Program-made: the position numbers and the translations under genes
Shown here: piece by piece, positions 18,351-25,005 of the stretch
How positions within the stretch are numbered: the first letter of the stretch is position 1
Layout of the letters: every line of letters begins with the position of its first letter
Virus record (IMG/VR): IMGVR_UViG_3300035198_000094
Span: 1-25,005 of that record
Direction: 5' to 3' (one strand)
Length of the DNA stretch: 25,005 nucleotides
DNA from: a virus
Notes under the pieces: generated by a model
Databases searched by the model: none
The model's input: only the letters and a program-made list of their open reading frames with translations
Told to the model about the DNA's origin: nothing

Positions 18351-20042
18351 ATGACAGTGGCCTACACGCCAGCGTATTTAGAGAAAGAGGACCCTGCGTA
18401 CTGGGCGGTGCTGAGGCAGATACGGCTTCAGGCGGGGGTGTTCGGGTTCAAGGACCATGAGTATCAGTTGGGGTGGATGCAGAGCACGGCGAGGCGGAAG
18501 TGCTGCATGAAGGGGGCGCAGGCGGGGTTCACGGAAACGGAAGTGATTTCGACGTTGCACGGGCTGATTTACGGGCGGTATCCAAGGGGTGTGATGTACC
18601 TGTTTCCGACGACGGACCATGTTCAGGAGTTTTCGAAGTCGCGGTTCAAGTCTCTCATCGAGCAGAACCAGGAAAGCATCGGTCAGTACGTGCGGACGCA
18701 AAAAGGGAGCACGGACACGGCGTCGTTGAAGCAGGTGGGGAATGCCTTCCTGTACCTGCGAGGGGCGCGGATGACGCAGACGATTGACCCGACGAGCGGA
18801 GAGAAGGACACGGCGGCATTGCGTTCGGCCCCTGTAGACAAGGTGGTGCTGGATGAATTGGATTTGATGGGAGCAAACGAGACGGGCATTGTGGAGAAGG
18901 CGGAATCGCGGATGGGGGCGTCGACGGTGAAGGAGATGGTGGCCCTGTCGACTCCGACGATACCGGATGACGGGATAGCGGCGATGTTCGAGGACAGCGA
19001 CCAGCGGCATTGGTTCCGGCGGTGCGGGTATTGTGACAAGACGCCGCCGGCGGAGGCTCCGTGGGAATGGTTCGGGGACAAGAAAAACGGCTGGACGTGC
19101 GCGGAGGAATCCTTTCCTGGGTGCGTTCGAGAGAGTAAGGACAGGAGGGGGTATATCGCGTGCGTGACGTGCGGGAGGCCGGTGGGGATATGGCCGGGTC
19201 AGTGGGTAGTGAAGGTTCCAACGAACACGGCGTACATGGAGGGGTATCGGTGGAGTCAGTTGACGAGCACGTTCAACGACCCGCTGGACATTTTGCGGGC
19301 GTTTGAGAATCCGCCGGACGGCGACCCGACGAACATTTACCGGCTTCGGTTGGGCTTGCCGTATGTATCGGCGGAGGACAAGTTGGCGGCGTCAACGGTG
19401 CTGGCGTGTTGCGGGGGCGACCTGATGCAGACGGGTTCGAGGGGTCCGTGCGCGATGGGGGTGGACATGGGGAAGACGAAGCACGTCGTCATCGGTTGCC
19501 GCATTGACCGGGAACGGTACGAGATTCTGCGGGTGGCGCAGGTGGAGAATTTGGAGGAGATTCACGATCTGGCGCAGCGGTTCAACGTGCGGTCGGCGGT
19601 CATCGACATCCGGCCTTATGAGGACGAGGCGCGGGCGTTTCAGAAGGCGGAGCGGCCGATGCGGATTTACCTGTGCGAGTACCTGGACACAGGGGTTGCG
19701 GAGCCGGACTTCGAGACGGAGACGGGGGTGGTGAAGGTTCACAAGACGGAGATTTTCGACCGGACGCACCGTCTGATTGTGAACAAGCACATCATCCTGC
19801 CGCGTGAGTGCCCGGAGGTGAGCGAGTTCGCGCGTCAGGTATCGAGCGCGGCGAAGCGGCTGGAAGTGAACAAGCGTTCTGGAACAGGCATTTACAGGTA
19901 TCGGCCGGTGGGGAGGAACGGGGACCATTACAGGAACGCGCTGGGTTACTTCGTGCTGGCTGCGGGGCGTGTGGCGATTCTGCGTCCGAGGGGGAGCGAG
20001 GCGCGGCCGAGCAAGGCCGTGAGTGAATATCCAATTATATAA
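18351..20042 (+). CDS. Terminase large subunit (GpA-like)
   Basis: The 563-residue protein powers genome packaging through the portal and cuts concatemers. The ATPase part shows an atypical Walker A (KGAQAGFT, residues 54-61), as in GpA-type terminases, and Walker B VVLDELD with Asp168-Glu169. A Cys-rich insertion (CGYC, later CVTCG) follows near 225-275, a usual zinc site in this family. The nuclease part shows GVDMGKTKHVV (Asp372) and VIDIRPYEDEARAF (Asp419), the RNase H-like acids. The start lies 1 bp after the previous stop. Its 3' end abuts the first pentamer array. Assignment is strong. Confidence 0.92.
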   Translation: MTVAYTPAYLEKEDPAYWAVLRQIRLQAGVFGFKDHEYQLGWMQSTARRKCCMKGAQAGFTETEVISTLHGLIYGRYPRGVMYLFPTTDHVQEFSKSRFKSLIEQNQESIGQYVRTQKGSTDTASLKQVGNAFLYLRGARMTQTIDPTSGEKDTAALRSAPVDKVVLDELDLMGANETGIVEKAESRMGASTVKEMVALSTPTIPDDGIAAMFEDSDQRHWFRRCGYCDKTPPAEAPWEWFGDKKNGWTCAEESFPGCVRESKDRRGYIACVTCGRPVGIWPGQWVVKVPTNTAYMEGYRWSQLTSTFNDPLDILRAFENPPDGDPTNIYRLRLGLPYVSAEDKLAASTVLACCGGDLMQTGSRGPCAMGVDMGKTKHVVIGCRIDRERYEILRVAQVENLEEIHDLAQRFNVRSAVIDIRPYEDEARAFQKAERPMRIYLCEYLDTGVAEPDFETETGVVKVHKTEIFDRTHRLIVNKHIILPRECPEVSEFARQVSSAAKRLEVNKRSGTGIYRYRPVGRNGDHYRNALGYFVLAAGRVAILRPRGSEARPSKAVSEYPII

Positions 20043-20047
20043 AACCA

Positions 20048-20506
20048 TGCCGCGCCGCGCCTGGCCGCGCCGAGCCTTGCCTAGCCTCGCCTGCCGTGCC
20101 CCGCCCCGCCCGGCCTTGCCCGACCGGGACTTGCCATGCCTGCCGCGCCGCGCCCTGCCGCACCCGGCCGCGCCCCGCCAGGCCGGGCCTCGCCGCGCCT
20201 GCCATGCCTTGCCGCGCCTGCCGTGCCTTGCCGCGCCGCGCCTGGCCCCGCCGAGCCGCGCCGGGCCTTGCCTGGCCACGCCCCGCCAGGTCGCGCCTTG
20301 CCTCGCCCCGCCATGCCCTGCCTGCCCTGCCTTGCCTGGCCCACCCGCGCCAGCCGCGCCGAGCCTTGTCCAGCCGCGCCGTGCCTTGCCCGGCCGCGCC
20401 CAGCCTTGCCTCACCTGCCCTGCCGCGCCGCGCCTGGCCCAGCCGAGTCAGGCCGAGCCTGGCCCGGCCATGCCATGCCTTGCCCGCGCAGCCACGCCAG
20501 GCCGCG
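20048..20506. repeat. Degenerate GCCNN pentamer array 1 (about 460 bp)
   Basis: GCC recurs every 5 bases with two free bases between (for example GCCTTGCCTAGCCTCGCC), occasionally slipping to a 4-base step (GCCTGCC). About 90 units are present. Nearly all NN combinations occur, so this is a fixed GCC with random spacer rather than a plain tandem repeat. The minus strand is (NNGGC)n, i.e. GG every five bases, which can form two-layer G-quadruplexes. All frames stay open across it only because stop triplets are excluded; no gene is supported. Confidence 0.9.
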
Positions 20507-20515
20507 TCAGACAGA

Positions 20516-20950
20516 CTATCCGGTGAGTTTGTGCAGCGCGGCGAAGACGTTCCGCAATCGGCGCAGCCGCCGATATTTCCGCTCAAACTCCCGCAGTTCC
20601 TCAAGGGCTTGCTGATACCACTCCTCGCGCCACTTGCGGTTACGCAATACGGCGTCCACCGTGCGATACCCGCCGCCCGGGGTTCCCCTGTCGGAGACCA
20701 GGCTGACGTAAGCCCGCGTCGCCTCGTGCTTCGGGTCGGCGTCGATGACCTTGACAGCGACGGCGATGAGCTCGCGCGCCTGCCATAGACGATACTCGTG
20801 ACCGGCCTTCGTGTCGTCCCACTCGAACCGGTCGTGCAGGGGATGGTCTGTTGGTTTGGCCGCCTCGACAACATCGGCAGGCCGAAGGATGCCGTGGTTC
20901 GCTTTGCAGATTTCCGCAAGAATGTCCGGCAGTTCTTCGGCAGGTGTCAT
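20516..20950 (-). CDS. Conserved phage protein of unknown function
   Basis: The 144-residue protein starts at the ATG at 20950, with GGAGATGGCAA upstream on the minus strand. It matches a family seen in many tailed phages: ILRPADVVEAAKPTDHPLHD, then FEWDDTKAGHEYRLWQARELI. A beta region follows and a basic C-terminal helix (ELREFERKYRRLRRLRNVF). No function is established. The start overlaps the stop of the upstream gene by 4 bp. It ends 10 bp from pentamer array 1, so its mRNA would read into G-rich RNA. Confidence 0.7.
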   Translation of the reverse strand: MTPAEELPDILAEICKANHGILRPADVVEAAKPTDHPLHDRFEWDDTKAGHEYRLWQARELIAVAVKVIDADPKHEATRAYVSLVSDRGTPGGGYRTVDAVLRNRKWREEWYQQALEELREFERKYRRLRRLRNVFAALHKLTG

Positions 20951-21600
20951 TTGCCATCTCCTAACTTGAAGAAGCCCCACCCCATGCCGCAGGAGTTCGG
21001 ACTGTCGGGCCGGCCTTCGCCGATGCCGACCTGTTGCCCGACGCGCGACAAGAGATTGGTCACGTCAGTCAGGGTGAACTGGTCGCTGTCGTACCGGACG
21101 CGCAACCTGGCTTCCCATCCTGCATCCCACATCGCCCTGGCCCGGATGTCCGCAACGCCGCTTTCGTTGCGGGTGGCGTGTTCGCAATACTTCGGCTTGC
21201 CCTTCGTGAAAAACACGAGAGGGGTTCCGTCGATGGCGTCGAATCCGTCGGCCTCGATGAACACGGACAACTTTGCCAGCGTCATCTTGAAGCCGACGAG
21301 GCGACAGGCGGAGATCGACGCCGCCCGGAACGCCGAGGCCGGGATGCCGAAATGACCGTCAGCGGTCTTGTGCTGCGCGTCAACATAGTTGGCGTGGAAG
21401 TCTTTGGGGTCGCGTTTCTTGCCTTTGTTGGCGACGGACCCCGCCTGCTGCTTGGCCTTCATCATCTCGCGGGCCTTCTGGCTGAACTGATTCTGGACGT
21501 AGGGGGCTGTACCGATGATGACGAACTCGGCCACCTGAAACTTCGGTGCTGGAATGGAAACGTGCTCGCCTGCTTCCGAACGGCTCTTCTGAGTAGTCAT
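20947..21600 (-). CDS. Conserved phage protein, possibly RAMP/Cas7-like fold
   Basis: The 217-residue protein starts at the ATG at 21600 after AAGGAGAGGCAC (minus strand). It belongs to a recognisable but uncharacterised phage family: FVIIGTAPYVQNQFSQKARE, then HFGIPASAFRAASISACR, WEARLRVRYDSDQFTLTDV and a Gly-rich end VGIGEGRPDSPNSCGMGWG. The GIPASAFR and Gly-rich-loop pattern faintly recalls RAMP proteins of the Cas7 type, but this is only a pattern impression. It and the following gene are the only genes between the two pentamer arrays and form a leftward operon opposite to the packaging genes. Confidence 0.65.
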   Translation of the reverse strand: MTTQKSRSEAGEHVSIPAPKFQVAEFVIIGTAPYVQNQFSQKAREMMKAKQQAGSVANKGKKRDPKDFHANYVDAQHKTADGHFGIPASAFRAASISACRLVGFKMTLAKLSVFIEADGFDAIDGTPLVFFTKGKPKYCEHATRNESGVADIRARAMWDAGWEARLRVRYDSDQFTLTDVTNLLSRVGQQVGIGEGRPDSPNSCGMGWGFFKLGDGK

Positions 21601-21687
21601 GTGCCTCTCCTTGTCTGTCTGTACGCCCTTGTGTGGTGCTGGTTTAACTACATGGTTCGGTACTTGTGATGTTGGGCCTCCTTTCTA

Positions 21688-21830
21688 CCGCGCCTGCCAC
21701 GCCGCGCCGTGCCTTGCCAGGCCGCGCCACGCCGAGCCTTGCCTAGCCCCGCCTGCCTTGCCGTGCCTTGCCACGCCCGGCCGCGCCCGGCCATGCCCTG
21801 CCTGCCATGCCATGCCTTGCCCTGCCATGC
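21688..21830. repeat. Degenerate GCCNN pentamer array 2 (about 140 bp)
   Basis: The same GCCNN pattern as array 1, in the same orientation, with about 28 units. The two arrays share the 19-base segment CGCCGAGCCTTGCCTAGCC, so they are related. This array lies upstream of the leftward two-gene operon and directly before the terminator. The 87 bp between it and the ATG at 21600 hold the operon leader; no clear promoter was found there. Confidence 0.9.
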
Positions 21831-21835
21831 GTTGT

Positions 21836-21907
21836 AAAAAAAGGCCCCGCCGCCAGAGCCAATGCGTTGGGGGATGCCCCAAGATTTTCCAGCGGCGGAG
21901 CGTTTTT
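21836..21907. terminator. Bidirectional rho-independent terminator
   Basis: Six A's (21836-21841), a GC stem (CCGCCGC near 21846 with GCGGCGG at 21891-21897) enclosing a second hairpin TTGGGG-GATG-CCCCAA, then six T's (21902-21907). It can stop transcription in both directions and separates the leftward module from the rightward head genes. Confidence 0.8.
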
Positions 21908-21995
21908 TGTGTCGTGGAATCGCATTGGCAACCGCTACCGTACAGCAACCCTCGGAGGGTGTCAAGCGAAATCTAGAAAAAAAACCAGAATTGTC

Positions 21996-22023
21996 TTGAC
22001 TTGTTTGCCGCCGGTCGTACAGA
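21996..22023 (+). promoter_or_regulatory. Promoter before the small gene, tRNA and head genes
   Basis: TTGACT (21996-22001), a 16-bp spacer and TACAGA (22018-22023). The predicted start (about 22030) is almost at the ATG at 22032, so the first gene would have a leaderless mRNA. The 88 bp between the terminator and this promoter show nothing else. Confidence 0.55.
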
Positions 22024-22031
22024 ATGCTGTC

Positions 22032-22238
22032 ATGGGTTCGCTTACAAGCAAACAGCGTGAGCAGGAAGAAAAAATCAAGCGGGCTATCGTCGATGGCTAC
22101 AAGCGCGGGGTCTGCACGGCGGACGGCGGGCACATTCCGAACGAGCATCGCGGCATGGCCGGCAAGGGTTCGCATTTCCGACCGGCGCGCGACGAACAGT
22201 ACCGGCGGGAGTACGTGAGGGTCTTCGGGCACGACTGA
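22032..22238 (+). CDS. Hypothetical small basic protein
   Basis: The 68-residue frame starts at the ATG at 22032, which has no ribosome site; the promoter geometry suggests a leaderless transcript. The protein is basic: a helical N-terminus (SKQREQEEKIKRAIVDGYKR), then CTADGGHIPNEHRGMAGKGS and a charged end. No family is recognised. It stops 5 bp before the tRNA. Confidence 0.5.
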   Translation: MGSLTSKQREQEEKIKRAIVDGYKRGVCTADGGHIPNEHRGMAGKGSHFRPARDEQYRREYVRVFGHD

Positions 22239-22243
22239 TGGAC

Positions 22244-22317
22244 CGCGGGTTGGGCCAGCGGTAGGCCACGGGCCTCATAAACCCGGCACGCAGGTTCGAG
22301 TCCTGCACCCGCAACCA
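22244..22317 (+). tRNA. tRNA(CAU), initiator-like, CCA encoded
   Basis: A complete 74-nt cloverleaf. The acceptor has C1 opposite A72 unpaired, then GCGGGT with ACCCGC. D stem GGCC/GGCC surrounds AGCGGTA. The anticodon arm is CGGGC-CTCATAA-ACCCG with anticodon CAT (22276-22278). The variable loop has 4 nt, the T arm is GCAGG-TTCGAGT-CCTGC, the discriminator is A and CCA is encoded (22315-22317). The C1-A72 mismatch and consecutive G-C pairs in the anticodon stem are hallmarks of bacterial initiator tRNA. Here the three G-C pairs are shifted one step from the loop, with a C-A mismatch next to it. Confidence 0.92.
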
Positions 22318-22328
22318 GTTGGTGAGGC

Positions 22329-22793
22329 ATGACACAACGAGAAGCCGAATCGCGGCGGCCGGCAAAGAGGCAGTACCGCGAGAGGTATGTACGGTACTTG
22401 CGGACTCCGTACTGGAAGGCCAAGCGTCAGGCGGCAATCGCGTATTACGGTGGGACCTGTTCAAAGTGCGGTTCAAGGAACAAGATTGAAGTTCATCATC
22501 TTCGATACAACAATCTGGGCCATGAGCCGATGAAGGACTTGGTCCTAGTCTGTTCAGAATGCCATACGAGGTTACACGGTTACAAGATTGTTCGCAAGGT
22601 GCGATACATCAAGGGAGAACCTCTTGTTGCCGAATACGATAAACGGTTTGGCAAAGTTCGGCGGGTAAAAATCTCCGCCAAAGAGAAACGCGCTATTGCG
22701 AGAAAACAAAAACGGTTGCAACGACTAGAAGCGCGAGAGAGTAAAATAAAGTTACGGTGGAATGGCAGTTATCGCCCACCGGATTACCAGTAG
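22329..22793 (+). CDS. HNH endonuclease
   Basis: The 154-residue protein starts at the ATG 11 bp after the tRNA CCA end, with GGTGAGG upstream. The HNH fold is clear: zinc ligands CSKC (44, 47) and CSEC (75, 78), the catalytic VHH (56-57), Asn62 and the final HTRLH. A basic C-terminal helix-rich tail (about 100-150) should bind DNA. HNH enzymes next to terminase and portal genes often assist packaging cleavage (as in HK97-like phages), but a homing endonuclease is the alternative; the clean fit beside a tRNA leaves both open. Confidence 0.9.
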   Translation: MTQREAESRRPAKRQYRERYVRYLRTPYWKAKRQAAIAYYGGTCSKCGSRNKIEVHHLRYNNLGHEPMKDLVLVCSECHTRLHGYKIVRKVRYIKGEPLVAEYDKRFGKVRRVKISAKEKRAIARKQKRLQRLEARESKIKLRWNGSYRPPDYQ

Positions 22794-22853
22794 GGGAAAA
22801 AGTAAAAACTCGGGTTCGCCTCCAGGTCGGCCAGCCGAGGGGCGACGCAAGAA

Positions 22854-22906
22854 GCAAACGAAGCGGCAATGCAGGTGCCTGCTCACCTGTATTGCCGCTT
22901 CTTTGC
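22854..22906 (+). promoter_or_regulatory. 23-bp RNA hairpin upstream of the portal gene
   Basis: An 18-bp stem (22860-22877 with 22884-22901, one G-U pair, loop CCTGCT) is extended by GCAAA (22854-22858) with TTTGC (22902-22906) after a single bulged base. No T-run follows, and the portal ribosome site lies 10 bp beyond, so RNase III-type processing or translational control is likelier than termination. Confidence 0.65.
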
Positions 22907-22923
22907 TGCCCGTAGGGTGAAAC

Positions 22924-24558
22924 ATGGACGACCGTGCGAAAGCCATCATCGCGTTGCGGGACAAGGAGTTGGCCAAGCAGAGCAACTTCCGCAACCTGTG
23001 GCAAGAGACGGCTGACTTAATTTTTCCAAGAGAGAACCAGATCACTTCCGAGCACACTCCCGGCGAGGACAAGACCCGGAAGGTGTACGATACCACGGCG
23101 ATCCAGGACAGTCAGGACATGGCTTCGGGGCTGTCCGCCGCGTTGATTCCGACCGGCCAGAAGTTCTTCGGCCTGACGGTCGAGGATGAAGACTTGCTGG
23201 CCGACGACCGGGTCCGCCGGTATGTCATGCGCGCAACGGAGATAACGCACAAGAACCTGTTCGAATCCAACTTCATGCTTCAGTTCAACGAGACGTTGCG
23301 GAGCATGGTGGTGTTCGGCACGGGCAATCTTTACTCTGAGTGGGATGCCCGGATGGGGCGGCTGAACTACAAGGACTACGACATCTCGCTGTACCAGATC
23401 AAGCAGGACTCGCACGGAGCGGTCGATACGGTCATCCTGTCATTCGAGTTGACCGCGCGGCAGGCCATTCAGGAGTACGGGCAGGAGAAGGTCGGGGAGA
23501 AGATTCGCAAGGACGCGACGGCGCTGGAGACCGAGAGCAACTTGCACCCGTTCATTAAGGTGGTGCGCCCGCGCGACAGTCTCAATCCCCTTTTCAGGGA
23601 CAACCGGAACATGCCGTGGGAATCGGTCACGGTCGATGTGAAGGGGTTGGCGATTGTCGAGGAGACCGGATACGAGGAGTTTCCCTTCGCCGTGGCCCGC
23701 TGGATGAAGTCCTCGAACGAGAAGTATGGCAGGGGCCAGGGAACGGAGTGTCTGGCCGATGTGAAGGTGATGCAGGTCATCACCAAGGACTTCATTGACT
23801 GCGGGAACCGTTGGAACAGCCCGCCGCTTGAGGTGCTGGACACTTACGAGGGGCCGGTCGATGTCACACCGAACGCCCTGAACCGCGTTCCCCAACACGA
23901 AACCATCGCGGTCCTCGACCAGCGGGCGCTCGGCAACTTCCCCATCACGAAGGAAATGCTGGAATACCAACAGGCCAAGATTCACAAGGCGTTTTTCAGG
24001 GACATCTTCGTGATGCTGACGGACCTGACGCAGCGCATGACGACTGTGGAGGTTCGCGCCCGGCTGCAAGAGGGGCTTCGGCGGCTGGCGTTGCCGGTGG
24101 CGCGTCTTCAGGCCGAATTGCTGACCCCGGTCATCATGCGGTCGGTGTTGCTGCTAATTCGGAACGGGCGCATCCCCTATCCGCCGGAGCAGTTGCAGGG
24201 CCGGGCGTTCGGGATTGAATACATCGGGCCGCTGGCGCTGGCGCTTCAGGCGGAACAGGCAAACGGGTTCGTCCAGTGGGCGTCGGTCGGGGCGCAGTTG
24301 ATGCCGGTCGCGCCGGAGGTGATGGACAACATCAACCTGGACCGAGGATTCCGGCGTCTCGGCGAGAAGTTCGGCGTCCATAGCGACGATATAGCGACGA
24401 TGGAGGAAGTTGAGGCGAAGCGGGCGGCACGGGCGCAGATGCAGGCGCAGCAGCAGAAACTGGCGGCTGCAGAAACGGCAGCCAAGACATACAAGGCGGG
24501 CAGCGCGGCCCCGGAACCGGGGTCCCCGGTCGAAGCGCTGATGGCGGGAAAGGCGTAA
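22924..24558 (+). CDS. Portal protein (head-to-tail connecting type)
   Basis: The 544-residue protein matches podovirus head-to-tail connecting proteins. NFRNLWQETADLIFPREN and DTTAIQDSQDMASGLSAALI are the typical N-terminal blocks, followed by FGTGNLYSEWD, then FPFAVARWMKSSNEKYGRG and PLEVLDTYEGPVDVTPNALN, which line the ring body. The C-terminus has a Gln/Ala-rich helix (about 495-525) and a Pro/Gly tail, normally on the capsid side. Twelve copies should form the DNA channel and dock the terminase. GGGTGA precedes the ATG. Strong assignment by pattern and gene order. Confidence 0.9.
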   Translation: MDDRAKAIIALRDKELAKQSNFRNLWQETADLIFPRENQITSEHTPGEDKTRKVYDTTAIQDSQDMASGLSAALIPTGQKFFGLTVEDEDLLADDRVRRYVMRATEITHKNLFESNFMLQFNETLRSMVVFGTGNLYSEWDARMGRLNYKDYDISLYQIKQDSHGAVDTVILSFELTARQAIQEYGQEKVGEKIRKDATALETESNLHPFIKVVRPRDSLNPLFRDNRNMPWESVTVDVKGLAIVEETGYEEFPFAVARWMKSSNEKYGRGQGTECLADVKVMQVITKDFIDCGNRWNSPPLEVLDTYEGPVDVTPNALNRVPQHETIAVLDQRALGNFPITKEMLEYQQAKIHKAFFRDIFVMLTDLTQRMTTVEVRARLQEGLRRLALPVARLQAELLTPVIMRSVLLLIRNGRIPYPPEQLQGRAFGIEYIGPLALALQAEQANGFVQWASVGAQLMPVAPEVMDNINLDRGFRRLGEKFGVHSDDIATMEEVEAKRAARAQMQAQQQKLAAAETAAKTYKAGSAAPEPGSPVEALMAGKA

Positions 24559-24560
24559 TC

Positions 24561-24755
24561 ATGCCCTACACAATGAGAAAAGTTGATGGGTATTATTCGG
24601 TTTCCTCACCGCATGGACTTCGCGCAAGACGCACGACCAAGGAGAAGGCACAGGCTCAAATACGATTGCTTCAAGGTATCGAACACGGCTGGAGACCGAC
24701 GGGCAAAAAGGCGCATGCCCGCCGGGCCAAGGTTCTGCGAAAGAGGAAACGATGA
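24561..24755 (+). CDS. Small basic protein downstream of portal
   Basis: The 64-residue protein starts 2 bp after the portal stop. It has the pattern MPYTMRKVDGYYSVSSPHG then RRTTKEKAQAQIRLLQGIEH and a very basic end (RRAKVLRKRKR). Similar small proteins, with K-x-KA-x-AQ-x-RLL, are common in podovirus-like and giant-virus genomes and have no known function. The basic tail suggests DNA binding. It overlaps the next start by ATGA. Confidence 0.65.
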   Translation: MPYTMRKVDGYYSVSSPHGLRARRTTKEKAQAQIRLLQGIEHGWRPTGKKAHARRAKVLRKRKR

Positions 24756-25005
24756 CACCGGAACAGGAAGCCCTGGTCGGGGCCTACAAGCGGTGCTTCA
24801 CCACGGACGACGGCAAGGTGGTCCTGGCGGACCTTATGAAAAAGTCAACCTTCGGCAAAACGAATGTGACGCCCAGCATGGGCATCGACCCGAACCGGCT
24901 GATTTGGGATGAAGCGCAGCGGTCGATCATCCTCTACATCGTCGGCAAGGTGGAAGCGAAGATGGAAGCCGTCAAACCGACACACGCGGTCACAGACAAG
25001 GAGAC
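24752..25005 (+). CDS. Bbp19-like phage protein (partial)
   Basis: An ATGA overlap starts this frame, which runs off the right edge after 84 codons. Its first part, ALVGAYKRCFTTDDGKVVLA followed by DLMKKSTF and later DPNRLIWDEAQRSIILYI, matches the Bbp19-like domain, with its FxTxDGKxVLxDL signature and the E-x-x-RS helix. The domain occurs just after portal genes in podoviruses. The end of the protein is not seen. Confidence 0.75.
   Translation, partial: MTPEQEALVGAYKRCFTTDDGKVVLADLMKKSTFGKTNVTPSMGIDPNRLIWDEAQRSIILYIVGKVEAKMEAVKPTHAVTDKE

Noticed and set aside
20035-20919. Long Arg/Gly/Ala-rich ORFs across the pentamer arrays (both strands)
   Set aside because: The GCCNN pattern lacks stop triplets in every frame, so open frames arise automatically; the peptides are low-complexity translations of the repeat.
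20048-21830. CRISPR array
   Set aside because: There are no conserved repeats of 20-40 bp with unique spacers; the periodicity is 5 bp.
1-25005. Integrase, attachment site or lysogeny repressor
   Set aside because: No tyrosine or serine recombinase motifs and no typical CI-like gene are visible; the small HTH-like protein at 14014-14220 is the only regulator candidate, so lysogeny cannot be claimed.

Overview
The window is a stretch of a GC-rich tailed-phage genome (Caudoviricetes). The head genes are podovirus-like: a 'head-to-tail connecting' portal, a Bbp19-like neighbour and a GpA-type large terminase. It is either a free phage or a prophage interior, since no integrase, excisionase or host gene is visible. 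Genes are tightly packed, many with ATGA stop/start overlaps and good GGAGG-type ribosome sites. The host cannot be named. High GC, Shine-Dalgarno signals and TTGACA-type promoters point to a GC-rich bacterium with an ordinary sigma-70 system.

Layout. 1-1801 (+): end of a tail or fibre-like structural gene, then a small membrane/lysis-like cassette. 1802-2143: gene-free control region with short repeats. 2144-11182 (+): early/accessory genes. These include a RecE-like exonuclease and RecT annealing protein, a zinc ribbon, a DUF4031 protein, a leucine-rich-repeat protein, an orphan C5-methyltransferase tail, an Hjc-like nuclease, a beta-class DNA methyltransferase, a radical-SAM protein, and a scrambled, internally deleted second copy of the methyltransferase ends. 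11183-14057 (+): replication operon. It starts with a TTGACA promoter whose spacer is a palindrome, runs through a very structured leader with its own small ORF, and then encodes a primosome/initiator-like protein, a DnaB helicase and a small protein. 14014-16114 (-): six small leftward genes, four of them preceded by a GC-rich hairpin. 16115-16405: divergent control region. 16406-20042 (+): VRR-NUC nuclease, probable small terminase, a small protein and the large terminase. 20048-21830: a two-gene leftward module bracketed by two arrays of a degenerate pentamer, GCCNN. 21836-25005 (+): bidirectional terminator, promoter, small gene, initiator-like tRNA(CAU), HNH endonuclease, long hairpin, portal, a small basic protein and a Bbp19-like protein.

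How it fits together. RecE/RecT, the resolvase-like nuclease and DnaB make a recombination-replication set. The methyltransferase and radical-SAM genes probably modify DNA or another substrate. The HNH, terminase and portal genes form the packaging module. The most unusual elements are the interleaved 1-2-1'-2' complementary leader at 11232-11355, the GCCNN arrays, the phage tRNA with initiator hallmarks, and the rearranged methyltransferase fragments. All family assignments come from reading motifs by eye; no database search was run.
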